A stretch of 64,000 nucleotides of DNA from CALZKI01 sp964567585 (GTDB taxonomy: Bacteria; Bacillota; Clostridia; Lachnospirales; Lachnospiraceae), in contig CAZMND010000002.1 in NCBI GenBank assembly GCA_964567585.1, forward strand, positions 1 through 64,000. The letters are read 5' to 3'. Positions 9,063 through 16,775 of the stretch are shown here, one piece after another. The translations under genes and the position numbers were made by a program. The notes below the pieces were generated by a model, which saw only the letters and a list, made by a program, of their open reading frames with translations, was not told the origin of the DNA and did not search any database. Positions within the stretch are counted from its first letter, which is position 1. Every line of letters begins with the position of its first letter.

Positions 9063-10646
9063 ATGAAAAGGATTGAAAGAAAAAATACGGCTGAATTTAA
9101 TATTTTTGGCTCTATTATAGTATTAATACTGATCACACTGACTATTTCGGTGGTAGCGGTTGTAAAAAAACAGAGTAAAAGCTACTCGGTTCCGGCTGGA
9201 AGTTGTGTATACGATATTGATAATGAGTATATTTCGATTGAAGAGGAAGCAACCATATATCAAAAAGGTGATGGAGTATATTATTTAAAGACGGCCGGTA
9301 AAGAAGTTTATACATTGGGGAAAAATGTCGTTGTAAAAGACGGCGAAGGCCGTTCAATATGGGTTTATGGAGATTTATATGAAATTGCAGCGGATGGAAC
9401 GGTTACTGTTTCATCCGGCTGTACCGAAATTAAAGATTTGGGGAAACCGGGATTGTACAAGCTGGCAGATCGCAAATATTTAATGACCGGTAACAGCATT
9501 ACATCAACAGATGAAGAATATGCTACAAATGATTATGTTTATATCAACATTTATCAATCAGGGGCAGCTGTTTTAATGAATAATCAGTCGAATCAGAATG
9601 TGATGAGACCTATTATGTTAAACAGTGAAGATTTATATCTGGATATTTCCAGCGAATATGCATTTTTTAATAACAATTTAATCAACTTGAAAAATGTTTT
9701 GGGAAGTACAAACCAGTATGGTGGAGATGCACTTATTTATGTTGAAGGTTTGGTAGATGATGAGCAGTATCAGAGTGCGGCGGATACACCGGATGTTATT
9801 ACCATTGTAGGTGGTAATGGTGGTGCCGGTGGCGCAGGTGGTTCCGGTGGAACCGGCGGTAGCGGCGGCCAGGGTGGAACCGGTGGATATGGTGGAACCG
9901 GCGGTAGTGGTGGCTCAGGCGGAACCGGTGGTGTCGGTGGTGCCGGCGGAACCGGTGGTAACGGCGGTGACGGTGGCCAGGGTGGCGACGGCGGTAAAGG
10001 TAGTGATGCCAATGTCAATGCTCTTAAATGGGTAAAACTGGTAGGCGTTACAGCGGGAATCGGAACTTTGGATGTGGATTATGTTGTGACGGATATTACA
10101 GATGATTATGTGGCAGTTTGGCTTGAGGTTAAACACAAGGATTCAAGCGGTAGTGATGTTATTAATCAGGTATATTTAAGCAAAACAGATAATCAATTTA
10201 CAGTTAGAGGCTGTATTCCGGGTACATATTACGAAGTTTCATTATGGTATTCGGCATATTACAGAACCGGTGGAGTTATAGGTGAAAAACCGGAAGAAGT
10301 AATGGTGGATAGTGTAAAAGTGCAGACAAGTTCTAATCTTGGAAATATAGAAGTTGTGAAACAAACGGAAGATACAATTGATTTTGATATAAAACTGGAT
10401 AGCCAGTACTTGATTTCCAGTGGAAAAGTTGGTTTATATCGTAGTGATGGAACACTAATCAGTTCACTTCCATTAGATTCTGCTACTATTAATCAGGCAG
10501 CAAAACAGACAGTGAGACTTTCCATACCGATAAGCAGTACGGCATTAACCGGAGGAGAAAGACTTTATCTGCAGTTTACAGATGTAATTTATAACGGCGC
10601 AGCATTTAAAATTCCGGAGCAGGCGTCTATTACATACACCAAATAG
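9063..10646 (+). CDS. Membrane-anchored surface protein with Gly-Gly-X rod (527 aa)
   Basis: A smaller relative, by architecture, of the preceding giant protein, 14 bp downstream. It has a basic N-tail (MKRIERK), a signal-anchor helix (about 14-34) and a beta-rich head (about 40-249). A perfect Gly-Gly-X tract occupies residues 250-312. About 215 residues that look like two Fn3-type domains follow, ending ASITYTK. The head shares short patterns with the others in the operon, such as KYLMTGNSI followed by a YVYINIY strand. There is no sortase signal and no C-terminal helix. Function unknown. It is placed immediately before the c-like subunit with 17 bp spacing, so it is surely part of the same transcript. 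I infer it is a structural partner of the ATPase-like complex. Confidence 0.85.
   Translation: MKRIERKNTAEFNIFGSIIVLILITLTISVVAVVKKQSKSYSVPAGSCVYDIDNEYISIEEEATIYQKGDGVYYLKTAGKEVYTLGKNVVVKDGEGRSIWVYGDLYEIAADGTVTVSSGCTEIKDLGKPGLYKLADRKYLMTGNSITSTDEEYATNDYVYINIYQSGAAVLMNNQSNQNVMRPIMLNSEDLYLDISSEYAFFNNNLINLKNVLGSTNQYGGDALIYVEGLVDDEQYQSAADTPDVITIVGGNGGAGGAGGSGGTGGSGGQGGTGGYGGTGGSGGSGGTGGVGGAGGTGGNGGDGGQGGDGGKGSDANVNALKWVKLVGVTAGIGTLDVDYVVTDITDDYVAVWLEVKHKDSSGSDVINQVYLSKTDNQFTVRGCIPGTYYEVSLWYSAYYRTGGVIGEKPEEVMVDSVKVQTSSNLGNIEVVKQTEDTIDFDIKLDSQYLISSGKVGLYRSDGTLISSLPLDSATINQAAKQTVRLSIPISSTALTGGERLYLQFTDVIYNGAAFKIPEQASITYTK
9810..9998 (+). repeat. Perfect Gly-Gly-X tract (21 triplets)
   Basis: Codons 250-312 encode 21 consecutive Gly-Gly-X triplets (GGN GGA GGA GGS GGT ... 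GGD GGK). This composition is that of polyglycine-II helical bundles rather than collagen, which has Gly at one position in three. The DNA is locally GC-rich because of the glycine codons. It is a coding repeat, not a CRISPR array. Confidence 0.93.
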
Positions 10647-10663
10647 AAAAAGGAGATTAGATT

Positions 10664-10909
10664 ATGGAATCAGTTTTATCAGCAACAATGTCAGCAATCG
10701 GCTGGATTATCGGATTAGCATTTTTGGGAACAGGCATCGGACTTGGTATTCTTGGTTCGAAGGTTGCGGAGGCTGTAGGCCGAAACCCGGAAACAAAAAA
10801 TGAAGTAATTCATTCAGTTATGGTAGTTGCAATTGTTTTAACTTTATTATTGTTATTATTATTTGCATTTGTATTGGTATTGTTATTCTTTAATCCATTA
10901 ACTGCATAA
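10664..10909 (+). CDS. F-type ATPase c-subunit-like protein lacking the ion-binding carboxylate
   Basis: Two-helix hairpin of 81 residues with the glycine-rich helix 1 of c subunits (GTGIGLGILGSK) and the conserved polar loop RNPE (Arg40-Asn41-Pro42), which in ATP synthases contacts gamma and epsilon. From that loop to the C-terminal NP it aligns without gaps to ordinary bacterial c subunits. The position of the essential Glu/Asp in helix 2 is Thr60 (codon 10841-10843), and helix 2 is almost pure Leu/Val/Phe (VLTLLLLLLFAFVLVLLFF). No acidic residue lies inside helix 1 either; Glu2 and Glu36 are at the ends. Established knowledge: this carboxylate carries H+ or Na+. Inference: it can form a ring but not translocate ions. 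It lies 24 bp before the b/delta-like gene. Confidence 0.88.
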   Translation: MESVLSATMSAIGWIIGLAFLGTGIGLGILGSKVAEAVGRNPETKNEVIHSVMVVAIVLTLLLLLLFAFVLVLLFFNPLTA

Positions 10910-10933
10910 CAATCCAGGGAGGAAACTACAGAT

Positions 10934-11743
10934 ATGGGTATATTTATAGCCGTAATCGTGGTTCTTCTGGTTTTAATCTATTTTATGACAGTAATGCTTA
11001 GAAGTGTTGTTTCGGAAAGTAATCAAAAAGTAAATAGTTACTTTCTGAAAAATCTTGAAATGTATGATTCGAGATACAAAGAAAAGGTCAATACATTAAG
11101 TAAGATTAACGTAGAATATGAAGAAGTAGCCAGAGAACTTCGTAATATGAAAAATGAGATGATATCATATAAAACTTCACCGTTTTATGCACCACGTCCG
11201 GTGCCGCGTGATATTTACATACCGACTGCCCGTTATATCGATAATGATTTCTTTGAAGAATATAAAATCGCCAAAGATAAATTAATGAGTATTAACAAAC
11301 AGGAAGTTATTGATAATGTAATGGAAAAAGTACCGTTTCAGGGAGATATTAAGCTTTATGAAACCGTGCAGAGCATTATGGCAAAATTAAATTTTGACGC
11401 GATTTACGATTTGTGTAGCAGTACAAAAGAAGAACAATTGCAGATTATTAAAGAGTGTTTAAACAGCGAAGAACAAAAGCTTTTGTTAAACTACATTGAG
11501 GATATGGAAGAAATCGAAGAGTTTGAAATTCTTGGATTTACAGATTATTTAAAGCATGTGGCATGGAAGAATGATCCGCACGTATTCGTCAGTGTGGCGG
11601 AAAATGAAGAAGATTATACGGATGAAAGCAGAAATATTGTTTGTCTGGTTGACCAGAATATCTGCGAAGGTCTTAAAATTGTTTATCAGAACAAAGTTTA
11701 TGATTACAGTATTTACAAATCAAGAAGAAAAGTAGGAAGCTGA
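10934..11743 (+). CDS. Peripheral-stalk subunit-like protein, apparent b/delta fusion
   Basis: A 269-residue protein at the place where atpF and atpH normally lie. It has one N-terminal membrane helix (about 2-22), then a charged coiled-coil-like segment (about 30-80) as in subunit b, and then a helical domain. Its C-terminal end resembles the OSCP/delta C-terminus: VDQNICEGLKIVYQNKVYDY against the family pattern 'vd..iiGGl.i..gd.v.DgS'. In ATP synthase these parts hold the alpha/beta hexamer still relative to the membrane. Fusion of b and delta is known in some actinobacterial ATP synthases. Here the stalk is shorter than in that fusion. Only one stalk gene is present. The delta similarity is short and the call rests partly on gene order. 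Confidence 0.65.
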   Translation: MGIFIAVIVVLLVLIYFMTVMLRSVVSESNQKVNSYFLKNLEMYDSRYKEKVNTLSKINVEYEEVARELRNMKNEMISYKTSPFYAPRPVPRDIYIPTARYIDNDFFEEYKIAKDKLMSINKQEVIDNVMEKVPFQGDIKLYETVQSIMAKLNFDAIYDLCSSTKEEQLQIIKECLNSEEQKLLLNYIEDMEEIEEFEILGFTDYLKHVAWKNDPHVFVSVAENEEDYTDESRNIVCLVDQNICEGLKIVYQNKVYDYSIYKSRRKVGS

Positions 11744-11745
11744 GT

Positions 11746-13071
11746 ATGAGTACATTTGTTGAAGGTTTAGTTAATTCAAAGCTTCGTAATATGAAGGAAA
11801 TGAAAAACGTATACGAAGTCGGACACGTAACAAAAGTAAAAGATTATATTCTCGAAGTTACGGGATTGGAATCCGTAGGATTCTATGAAAGAGTTGTTAT
11901 CTCCAATTATTCGGTTGGTTATGTTACAGCTATCAAGAAAAATTCAGTAATGGTAGCTGTATTACAGAGAGCAAACGTAATATATGTTGGAGATGAAGTA
12001 GTTACAACAGGTTTTGATTTCTGTGCTATGTACAGTAGAGCGTCAATTGGTCACATTATCGATATTTTCGGTAACGACAGACTATTGGATGAAAAATTTG
12101 AGAACTTAAAACCACTTAGCATTGAAACAAATCCAATTCCGATTATGGAAAGAGGTCCTGTAAAGAGACCGTTCTATACAGGTATTGCGGGTATTGATCT
12201 TGTATATCCGATTGGGTATGGACAGCGTCAGTTGATTATCGGTGATAAAAAATCCGGTAAAACACAGATTGCATTGGATACTATCGTAAACCAGAAAGAT
12301 AAGAACGTAATTTGTATTTACGTGGCAATTAATAAAACAAAGAAAAATATTAAAGAATTATACGATATGCTTATGAAAAAGGGTGCTATGGAATATACCT
12401 TGATTGTTGCATCCTTTAGTGAAGATGAACCACCGGTAGCATACTTTACACCATATATGGCGATGTCGGTTGCAGAGCTCTATATGAGAGAAGGACAGGA
12501 TGTTTTGGTTATCCTCGACGATTTAAAACATCATGCCAATATCCATCGTGAAATCAGTTTGCTGACAGGAAAAATTCCGGGTCGTGATGCATATCCGTCC
12601 GATATATTCTACACACATTCCAGATTGTTGGAAAAAGGTTGTCAGCATAAAGACGGCGGTTCCATTACGGTACTTCCGATTGTTGAAACAAAGGGTGGAG
12701 ATATTACAGACTATATTTCTACAAACATTATTTCCATCACGGACGGACAGTTGGTTCTTTCCAGAAAGAACTTTGAAAAAGGCCAGAAACCGGCTATTGA
12801 CTATACCTTAAGTGTATCCCGTCTGGGTGGTGCGGTACAGGATAAGGATATGAAAGCTCTTGGTGCAAAGGTACGTCAGAGATTCTTATCATACTTAGAA
12901 ACAAGAGAAGTTTATGAACTTGCAAACACAGATGAAATGAGTTTTGAAATGCAGGCGAAATTGGAAGAAGGACGAAGAATTGAAGAAAGACTTCTTCAGT
13001 ACAAATTTTCTCCAAGAAACAAAAATGAAATTATTCATATATTTGAAGAAGCATTAGAGGACGAAAAATGA
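11746..13071 (+). CDS. F1 ATPase alpha-subunit-like protein (non-catalytic nucleotide subunit)
   Basis: Clearly of the alpha family by order of motifs. P-loop GDKKSGKT is at residues 166-173 (alpha usually GDRQTGKT), and Walker-B-type LVILDD ends at Asp258-Asp259. Next comes the family segment IHREISLLTGKIPGRDAYP, then YTHSRLLEKG and NIISITDGQLVLS. The arginine-finger motif SVSRLGG has Arg359, which completes the beta active site. At 441 residues it is about 60-70 shorter than normal alpha, mostly at the C-terminal helical domain. It starts 2 bp after the b/delta-like gene and overlaps gamma by 4 bp, which suggests translational coupling. It is not Rho or FliI, because it is flanked by matching gamma, beta and epsilon genes. 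Confidence 0.92.
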   Translation: MSTFVEGLVNSKLRNMKEMKNVYEVGHVTKVKDYILEVTGLESVGFYERVVISNYSVGYVTAIKKNSVMVAVLQRANVIYVGDEVVTTGFDFCAMYSRASIGHIIDIFGNDRLLDEKFENLKPLSIETNPIPIMERGPVKRPFYTGIAGIDLVYPIGYGQRQLIIGDKKSGKTQIALDTIVNQKDKNVICIYVAINKTKKNIKELYDMLMKKGAMEYTLIVASFSEDEPPVAYFTPYMAMSVAELYMREGQDVLVILDDLKHHANIHREISLLTGKIPGRDAYPSDIFYTHSRLLEKGCQHKDGGSITVLPIVETKGGDITDYISTNIISITDGQLVLSRKNFEKGQKPAIDYTLSVSRLGGAVQDKDMKALGAKVRQRFLSYLETREVYELANTDEMSFEMQAKLEEGRRIEERLLQYKFSPRNKNEIIHIFEEALEDEK

Positions 13072-13850
13072 AACTAAAAAATGTAGTAAAGGTTATGAAT
13101 TTTCATTCTCTGCTTCGTGTAGACAAGTCCAGAAAATCAGCTAAAAAGTATGCTTATCTGGATAGTACCGTAGCGGAAATGATTGATAATATTGTGAATA
13201 ACAGAAATATTATGCTGGACTACAAATTTTTCCGTGTAGATGAAAAAAAACCGGTTTTAAATATTTACCTTGGTGGTGATTTGGGATTTTGTGCCAACTT
13301 AAACTCAAATATTACAAAGTGTGCATTGGAAGATGTGGATGATTATAAAATTATTATCGGACGAAAAGTCCACGCGGGAAGATATGATGACAAGGTCCTT
13401 TTGAACCTGAGCCGCGAAGAATACGTGGAAGATGGAAGCAAGGTGCTTGAAATCTTAGAAGATGCTTTTTATAACAAGAAATATTCAAAAATCAATTTGA
13501 TTTATAATCACTATTATAATGCCACGGAATTGGAATTTATGAAAAAACAATTATTTCCGATGCCAAAACATTTATTTAGCGACAGTGACCATACGGAAGA
13601 TTTTGCTTACGAGGGAGATATTGAACAGATTTTGACAAATCTGGTTATGTTATATTTCAAATATCAGCTCGCTATTGCTGTTGAAGTAAGTAGTGCGGCA
13701 TTAAACATTACGAGACAGAATTCAACCAGTGAATCGCTGAAGAAAATTGATGAACGTGAAGAAGCATATAAGATGACTCAAATTCGAGAAAATAAAGAGA
13801 AAGAGTTTAACAAGGTATTGGATAATTATACTAAGTTAAATCATTATTAG
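13068..13850 (+). CDS. F1 ATPase gamma-subunit-like protein (central shaft)
   Basis: 260 residues, slightly shorter than usual gamma (about 285). The Rossmann-like core signature of gamma is visible as GGDLGFCANLN at residues 69-79 (compare SDKGLCGGLN). The C-terminal helix carries the typical VEVSSAALNITRQNSTSES-like segment, followed by a long charged helix that would reach into the alpha/beta hexamer. N- and C-terminal helices flank a central alpha/beta domain, as in true gamma. Sequence identity is clearly low, so the assignment rests on these two motifs and on the position between alpha and beta. It overlaps alpha by 4 bp and lies 8 bp before beta. Role inferred: rotating shaft driven by ATP hydrolysis. 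Confidence 0.85.
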   Translation: MKLKNVVKVMNFHSLLRVDKSRKSAKKYAYLDSTVAEMIDNIVNNRNIMLDYKFFRVDEKKPVLNIYLGGDLGFCANLNSNITKCALEDVDDYKIIIGRKVHAGRYDDKVLLNLSREEYVEDGSKVLEILEDAFYNKKYSKINLIYNHYYNATELEFMKKQLFPMPKHLFSDSDHTEDFAYEGDIEQILTNLVMLYFKYQLAIAVEVSSAALNITRQNSTSESLKKIDEREEAYKMTQIRENKEKEFNKVLDNYTKLNHY

Positions 13851-13858
13851 GAGGGCAT

Positions 13859-15226
13859 ATGGAAGTCTGCGTTGGTAAAATACTGACAATATCAGAATTG
13901 AATGTTCAGATTTTGTTAAATGGTGAAAAAGTAAAATACCATGATATTTTGTTTACAAACATAAAAGGAAAAGAAATCCAGTTTGAAGTAACAGAAGAAG
14001 ATGGCAACATTGTATCTGCAGTACCTTTCCAGAGTGTTATCGGACTCAAGAAAGGTCTTGAAGTATATAAAAAAGATGCATCATTAAAAATGCAATATAA
14101 TGATGAAATATTAGGAAAAGTATTCGATGCATACGGTCATACAATTGATGGTTCGACTATCAATGAAGTAAAAGAAAAAGATGTTTACGGCCGTAACTTA
14201 AGCATGGAAGAAATCAATGTAAACGGTGCGATTTTATGGACAGGTATCAAAGTTTTGGACTTTTTTGCACCAATGAGAAAAGGCTTTAAAATGGGTCTTT
14301 TAGGTGGTGCCGGTGTAGGTAAAACCGTACTTATCAAAGAATTAATCCACAACGTTTATCAGGGATTCCAGTCCAACTCCGTATTTGTAGGTGTTGGTGA
14401 ACGTTCCCGTGAAGGTTTGGAATTGTATGAAGAAATGAGAGATGCCAACCTTCTTGATAAAATGTCAATTGTATTTGGTCAGATGGGCGAAAACTCAGCA
14501 GCAAGATCAAAAGCAATTTATTCGGGACTTACGGCTGCAGAATATTTACGTGATGAAAAAGGACAGGATGTATTGCTTTTTGTAGATAATATTTACCGTT
14601 TCGTACAGGCTACTTCAGAACTTAACTCTGAATTGTCACGTGTACCGATTGAAAACGGTTATCCGGCAAACATTGAATCACTCGTTGCGTCTGTGGAAGA
14701 AAGAATTAATTCAACAGGAAAAGGTTCTATTACATCTTTCCAGGCAATTTATATTCCGGCGGATGATATTACAGATGAAGCGGTTCAGGTTATTTCATCA
14801 CATCTTGATGGTCAGATTGTACTGGATAGAAAGGTTGCAGAAAAAGGTCTCTATCCGGCAGTGGATGTATTCTCTACACAGAGTAAATTAATTGATATTG
14901 AGCATGTGGGTGAAAGACATTATCGTCTGGTTGAAGAAGTTTTAAGATATTATTCAAGATACCGTGATTTGGAAGAAATTATTGCAGTACTTGGTATTGA
15001 AGAATTATCACTGGCTGACAGAAGAATTTTCTATCGTACAAGAAAACTTCGTAACTATTTTACACAGCCGATGTTTGTTGCGGAAAACTTCACAGGTATT
15101 CCGGGCGAATTTGTGGAAATAGACGATATTTTGGACGATGTGGAAAACATCTTAAACGGAACATATGACGATCTTGACGAAAGTAAATTTTTATATATAG
15201 GAAAATATAATGGAACGCAAAATTAA
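13859..15226 (+). CDS. F1 ATPase beta-subunit-like protein (catalytic subunit)
   Basis: 455 residues, close to normal beta length, with an intact catalytic site. P-loop GGAGVGKT has Lys155 and Thr156, and GERSREG supplies the general base Glu181 and Arg182; these numbers match E. coli beta. Walker B is LLFVDNIYRF with Asp243. The adenine-side motif GLYPAVD is present, and IEELSLAD (residues 380-387) replaces the DELSEED lever segment. KGSITSFQAIYIPADDITD is near canonical. Changes from the norm include MGENSAARSKA for the usual 'MNEPPGAR' loop. Inference: it can bind and hydrolyse ATP together with the alpha-like arginine finger. The gene overlaps the epsilon-like gene by 17 bp. Confidence 0.93.
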   Translation: MEVCVGKILTISELNVQILLNGEKVKYHDILFTNIKGKEIQFEVTEEDGNIVSAVPFQSVIGLKKGLEVYKKDASLKMQYNDEILGKVFDAYGHTIDGSTINEVKEKDVYGRNLSMEEINVNGAILWTGIKVLDFFAPMRKGFKMGLLGGAGVGKTVLIKELIHNVYQGFQSNSVFVGVGERSREGLELYEEMRDANLLDKMSIVFGQMGENSAARSKAIYSGLTAAEYLRDEKGQDVLLFVDNIYRFVQATSELNSELSRVPIENGYPANIESLVASVEERINSTGKGSITSFQAIYIPADDITDEAVQVISSHLDGQIVLDRKVAEKGLYPAVDVFSTQSKLIDIEHVGERHYRLVEEVLRYYSRYRDLEEIIAVLGIEELSLADRRIFYRTRKLRNYFTQPMFVAENFTGIPGEFVEIDDILDDVENILNGTYDDLDESKFLYIGKYNGTQN

Positions 15227-15509
15227 AGCAAAAATTGTTAGTATGGAATATGGATTACAGGAGTATGAAGAAATCGAAATGATCCGCGTAAAGGGCGAGA
15301 ATCATAGTTTGCTTATTCTGCAAAACTATATGCCTCTTCTTGGCCGGTTGGATGGTTATGTGGATTTGATTTTGAAAGATGTTACTCTGAGAATTCAGGA
15401 TGTACAGGGATATTATATGCATAAACAGAATGAGTTCAGCCTTTTGGTCGAAAAGGGCGATACAAAGCCTGTTTCCTTTATTGAGGAGGAAGATAACGAT
15501 GCTGGATAG
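15210..15509 (+). CDS. F1 ATPase epsilon-subunit-like protein, beta-sandwich domain only
   Basis: A 99-residue protein that begins inside the end of beta. It contains the epsilon beta-sandwich pattern, with the family's 'ilp.H.PLLgrLdG.V' stretch seen as LQNYMPLLGRLDGYVDL, then a strand rich in charged residues. The C-terminal two-helix domain of normal epsilon (about 40-50 residues, which inhibits ATP hydrolysis in many bacteria) is absent. Inference: it may link gamma to the c-like ring but lack the usual inhibitory arm, which would fit an enzyme meant to hydrolyse ATP. The call depends on position plus this one motif. Confidence 0.75.
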   Translation: MERKIKAKIVSMEYGLQEYEEIEMIRVKGENHSLLILQNYMPLLGRLDGYVDLILKDVTLRIQDVQGYYMHKQNEFSLLVEKGDTKPVSFIEEEDNDAG

Positions 15510-16029
15510 TGTTTTGGAAGCTATTATGCAATTACGTGTATTTATTCTCGTATCAGGAATTGGAATTGTTTTAAGCGGAGTATATCTTTTGTTCCGCTGC
15601 AGAAAATTTGGTTGGAACAGAAACAATATAAAACTGATAGGCTTTTTCTACAATTTAAGTGTGTGGGACACTGTTGGTATGGCCTGCGGTTTTTTGAAAA
15701 TATTCCTTGTATTTTCCATTCTGATAACTACGGGAAAAGTTGAAATTATTCATATGATTATATTTTGTATACTGGAAGTCTGTTATATTGTCCACAGACG
15801 CAGTATCAAAGGAATTATGCTGGATTTAGTGCTTAGTATGGTTTCATTGATTGTAATGAATATTATGAATATGTTACACCATTATTTGAACGAAATTGTT
15901 TATGACGTTAAAGTGGCAATTGTCGTGTGGCTGCTTGGAGTGTTACTTTGTCTCTACGGCATTTATGATTTGATGCATTGTGCCAAAACAGTGCTTGAAA
16001 CTAGGAAGGAAACTGAAGCTAAAGTATGA
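15499..16029 (+). CDS. Five-helix membrane protein of the ATPase-like operon, function unknown
   Basis: I chose the ATG at 15499 because a strong GAGGAGGA site lies 8 nt upstream and the gene then overlaps epsilon by 11 bp, as is the style here. The 176-residue product has about five membrane helices (roughly 12-32, 54-76, 79-97, 101-122, 133-157) with basic loops. I see none of the signs of an ATP synthase a subunit: no conserved Arg in a membrane helix with the usual flanking pattern. It is the only multi-helix protein in the operon besides the c-like one. It could be a stator-side replacement, a ring cap, or an assembly factor similar in place to AtpI. No function is assigned. Confidence 0.8.
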   Translation: MLDSVLEAIMQLRVFILVSGIGIVLSGVYLLFRCRKFGWNRNNIKLIGFFYNLSVWDTVGMACGFLKIFLVFSILITTGKVEIIHMIIFCILEVCYIVHRRSIKGIMLDLVLSMVSLIVMNIMNMLHHYLNEIVYDVKVAIVVWLLGVLLCLYGIYDLMHCAKTVLETRKETEAKV

Positions 16030-16775
16030 ATAAAATGAATAAACCTCAAAAAGACAAAAAAAAACATATGAACAGCTTTATAAAGGAAAACAGACAGTGG
16101 TTTATTTTACTCGGAGCAATCTTCTTGTTTTTAATCTTGATGGTTGTTATCGTATGGTATTCAGGAACGCAGAAAAACTGGAATCCGGGAGTAGAAACCT
16201 ACCGATATGTTATGGGTGTGAAGGTTCCGTATTCGCAGGATATGAAGCTGATACATACAGATGCAGGAACTTTGATTGAAGATAAGGATTCTGTTTATTC
16301 GGACGGAACACCGATTTTCAGCGAAGAGGATGAACAACTTATTTTACCTGTAAGTATGGGGTTAATGCGCCCATTTCATGAGGATTCATTAAAAAGAGTT
16401 AACTATTTTGCAACCTTAAAGAAATTAGGCGATGTTATTTCAATTGATCAAAATGGCTATACAACGGAAGTTAGCGAAGGTTTTTTGTATGATGGAGATG
16501 GCACATATATTTTCATGGAAGATATGACATTGACGATCGGTAACAGTACCTATTATGCACATTCGTTATCTTATGCCAAGGTTTTCTACAGAGATGCAGT
16601 GGAAATTTATAATATAACAACGGGTGATTATCAGTATATTGATATTTCCAATTCGGATACGGTGGCGTTATCTGCCAATGGTTACAGTATTGATTTAGGT
16701 ACAGGTGTTATGACAATCGGAGATACACAAAGAATATTATTTGCAGATATTGAGGCAATGGGAGTATTACAATGA
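16026..16775 (+). CDS. Membrane-anchored extracellular head-domain protein (249 aa)
   Basis: It overlaps both neighbours by 4 bp. It has a strongly basic N-tail (KPQKDKKKHMN), one membrane helix (about 25-46) and about 200 extracellular residues with no further domain. That extracellular part resembles the membrane-proximal heads of the 527-, 2101- and 3476-residue proteins in the same operon (an FMEDMTLTIGNS strand pair, then a VFYRDAVEIYN strand, then YSIDLG near the end). It looks like a head-only version without rod or repeats. Function unknown. It could complete a ring or collar formed by the heads of the longer proteins. Confidence 0.82.
   Translation: MNKMNKPQKDKKKHMNSFIKENRQWFILLGAIFLFLILMVVIVWYSGTQKNWNPGVETYRYVMGVKVPYSQDMKLIHTDAGTLIEDKDSVYSDGTPIFSEEDEQLILPVSMGLMRPFHEDSLKRVNYFATLKKLGDVISIDQNGYTTEVSEGFLYDGDGTYIFMEDMTLTIGNSTYYAHSLSYAKVFYRDAVEIYNITTGDYQYIDISNSDTVALSANGYSIDLGTGVMTIGDTQRILFADIEAMGVLQ

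Noticed and set aside
9770..10018. Proline-rich reading frame on the minus strand (82 codons).
   Set aside because: It is the mirror of the Gly-Gly-X repeat on the + strand (GGN codons read in reverse as Pro) and has no independent ribosome site.
9811..10035. Overlapping + strand frame inside the Gly-rich repeat, and the idea of a CRISPR array there.
   Set aside because: The frame is a by-product of GGX codons. The DNA repeat unit is 9 bp without spacers, so it is a coding repeat.
11746..15226. Alternative reading of alpha/beta-like genes as flagellar/type III export ATPase (FliI) or Rho.
   Set aside because: Matching gamma-, epsilon-, b/delta- and c-like genes flank them in the ATP synthase order, and both catalytic and non-catalytic subunits are present. 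No flagellar or secretion genes are nearby.
10664..15509. Annotating the ATPase genes as the cell's normal ATP synthase (atpE-atpC).
   Set aside because: The ion-binding carboxylate is missing, no a subunit is seen, b and delta appear fused, epsilon is half-length, alpha is short, and the genes are embedded among giant surface-protein genes.
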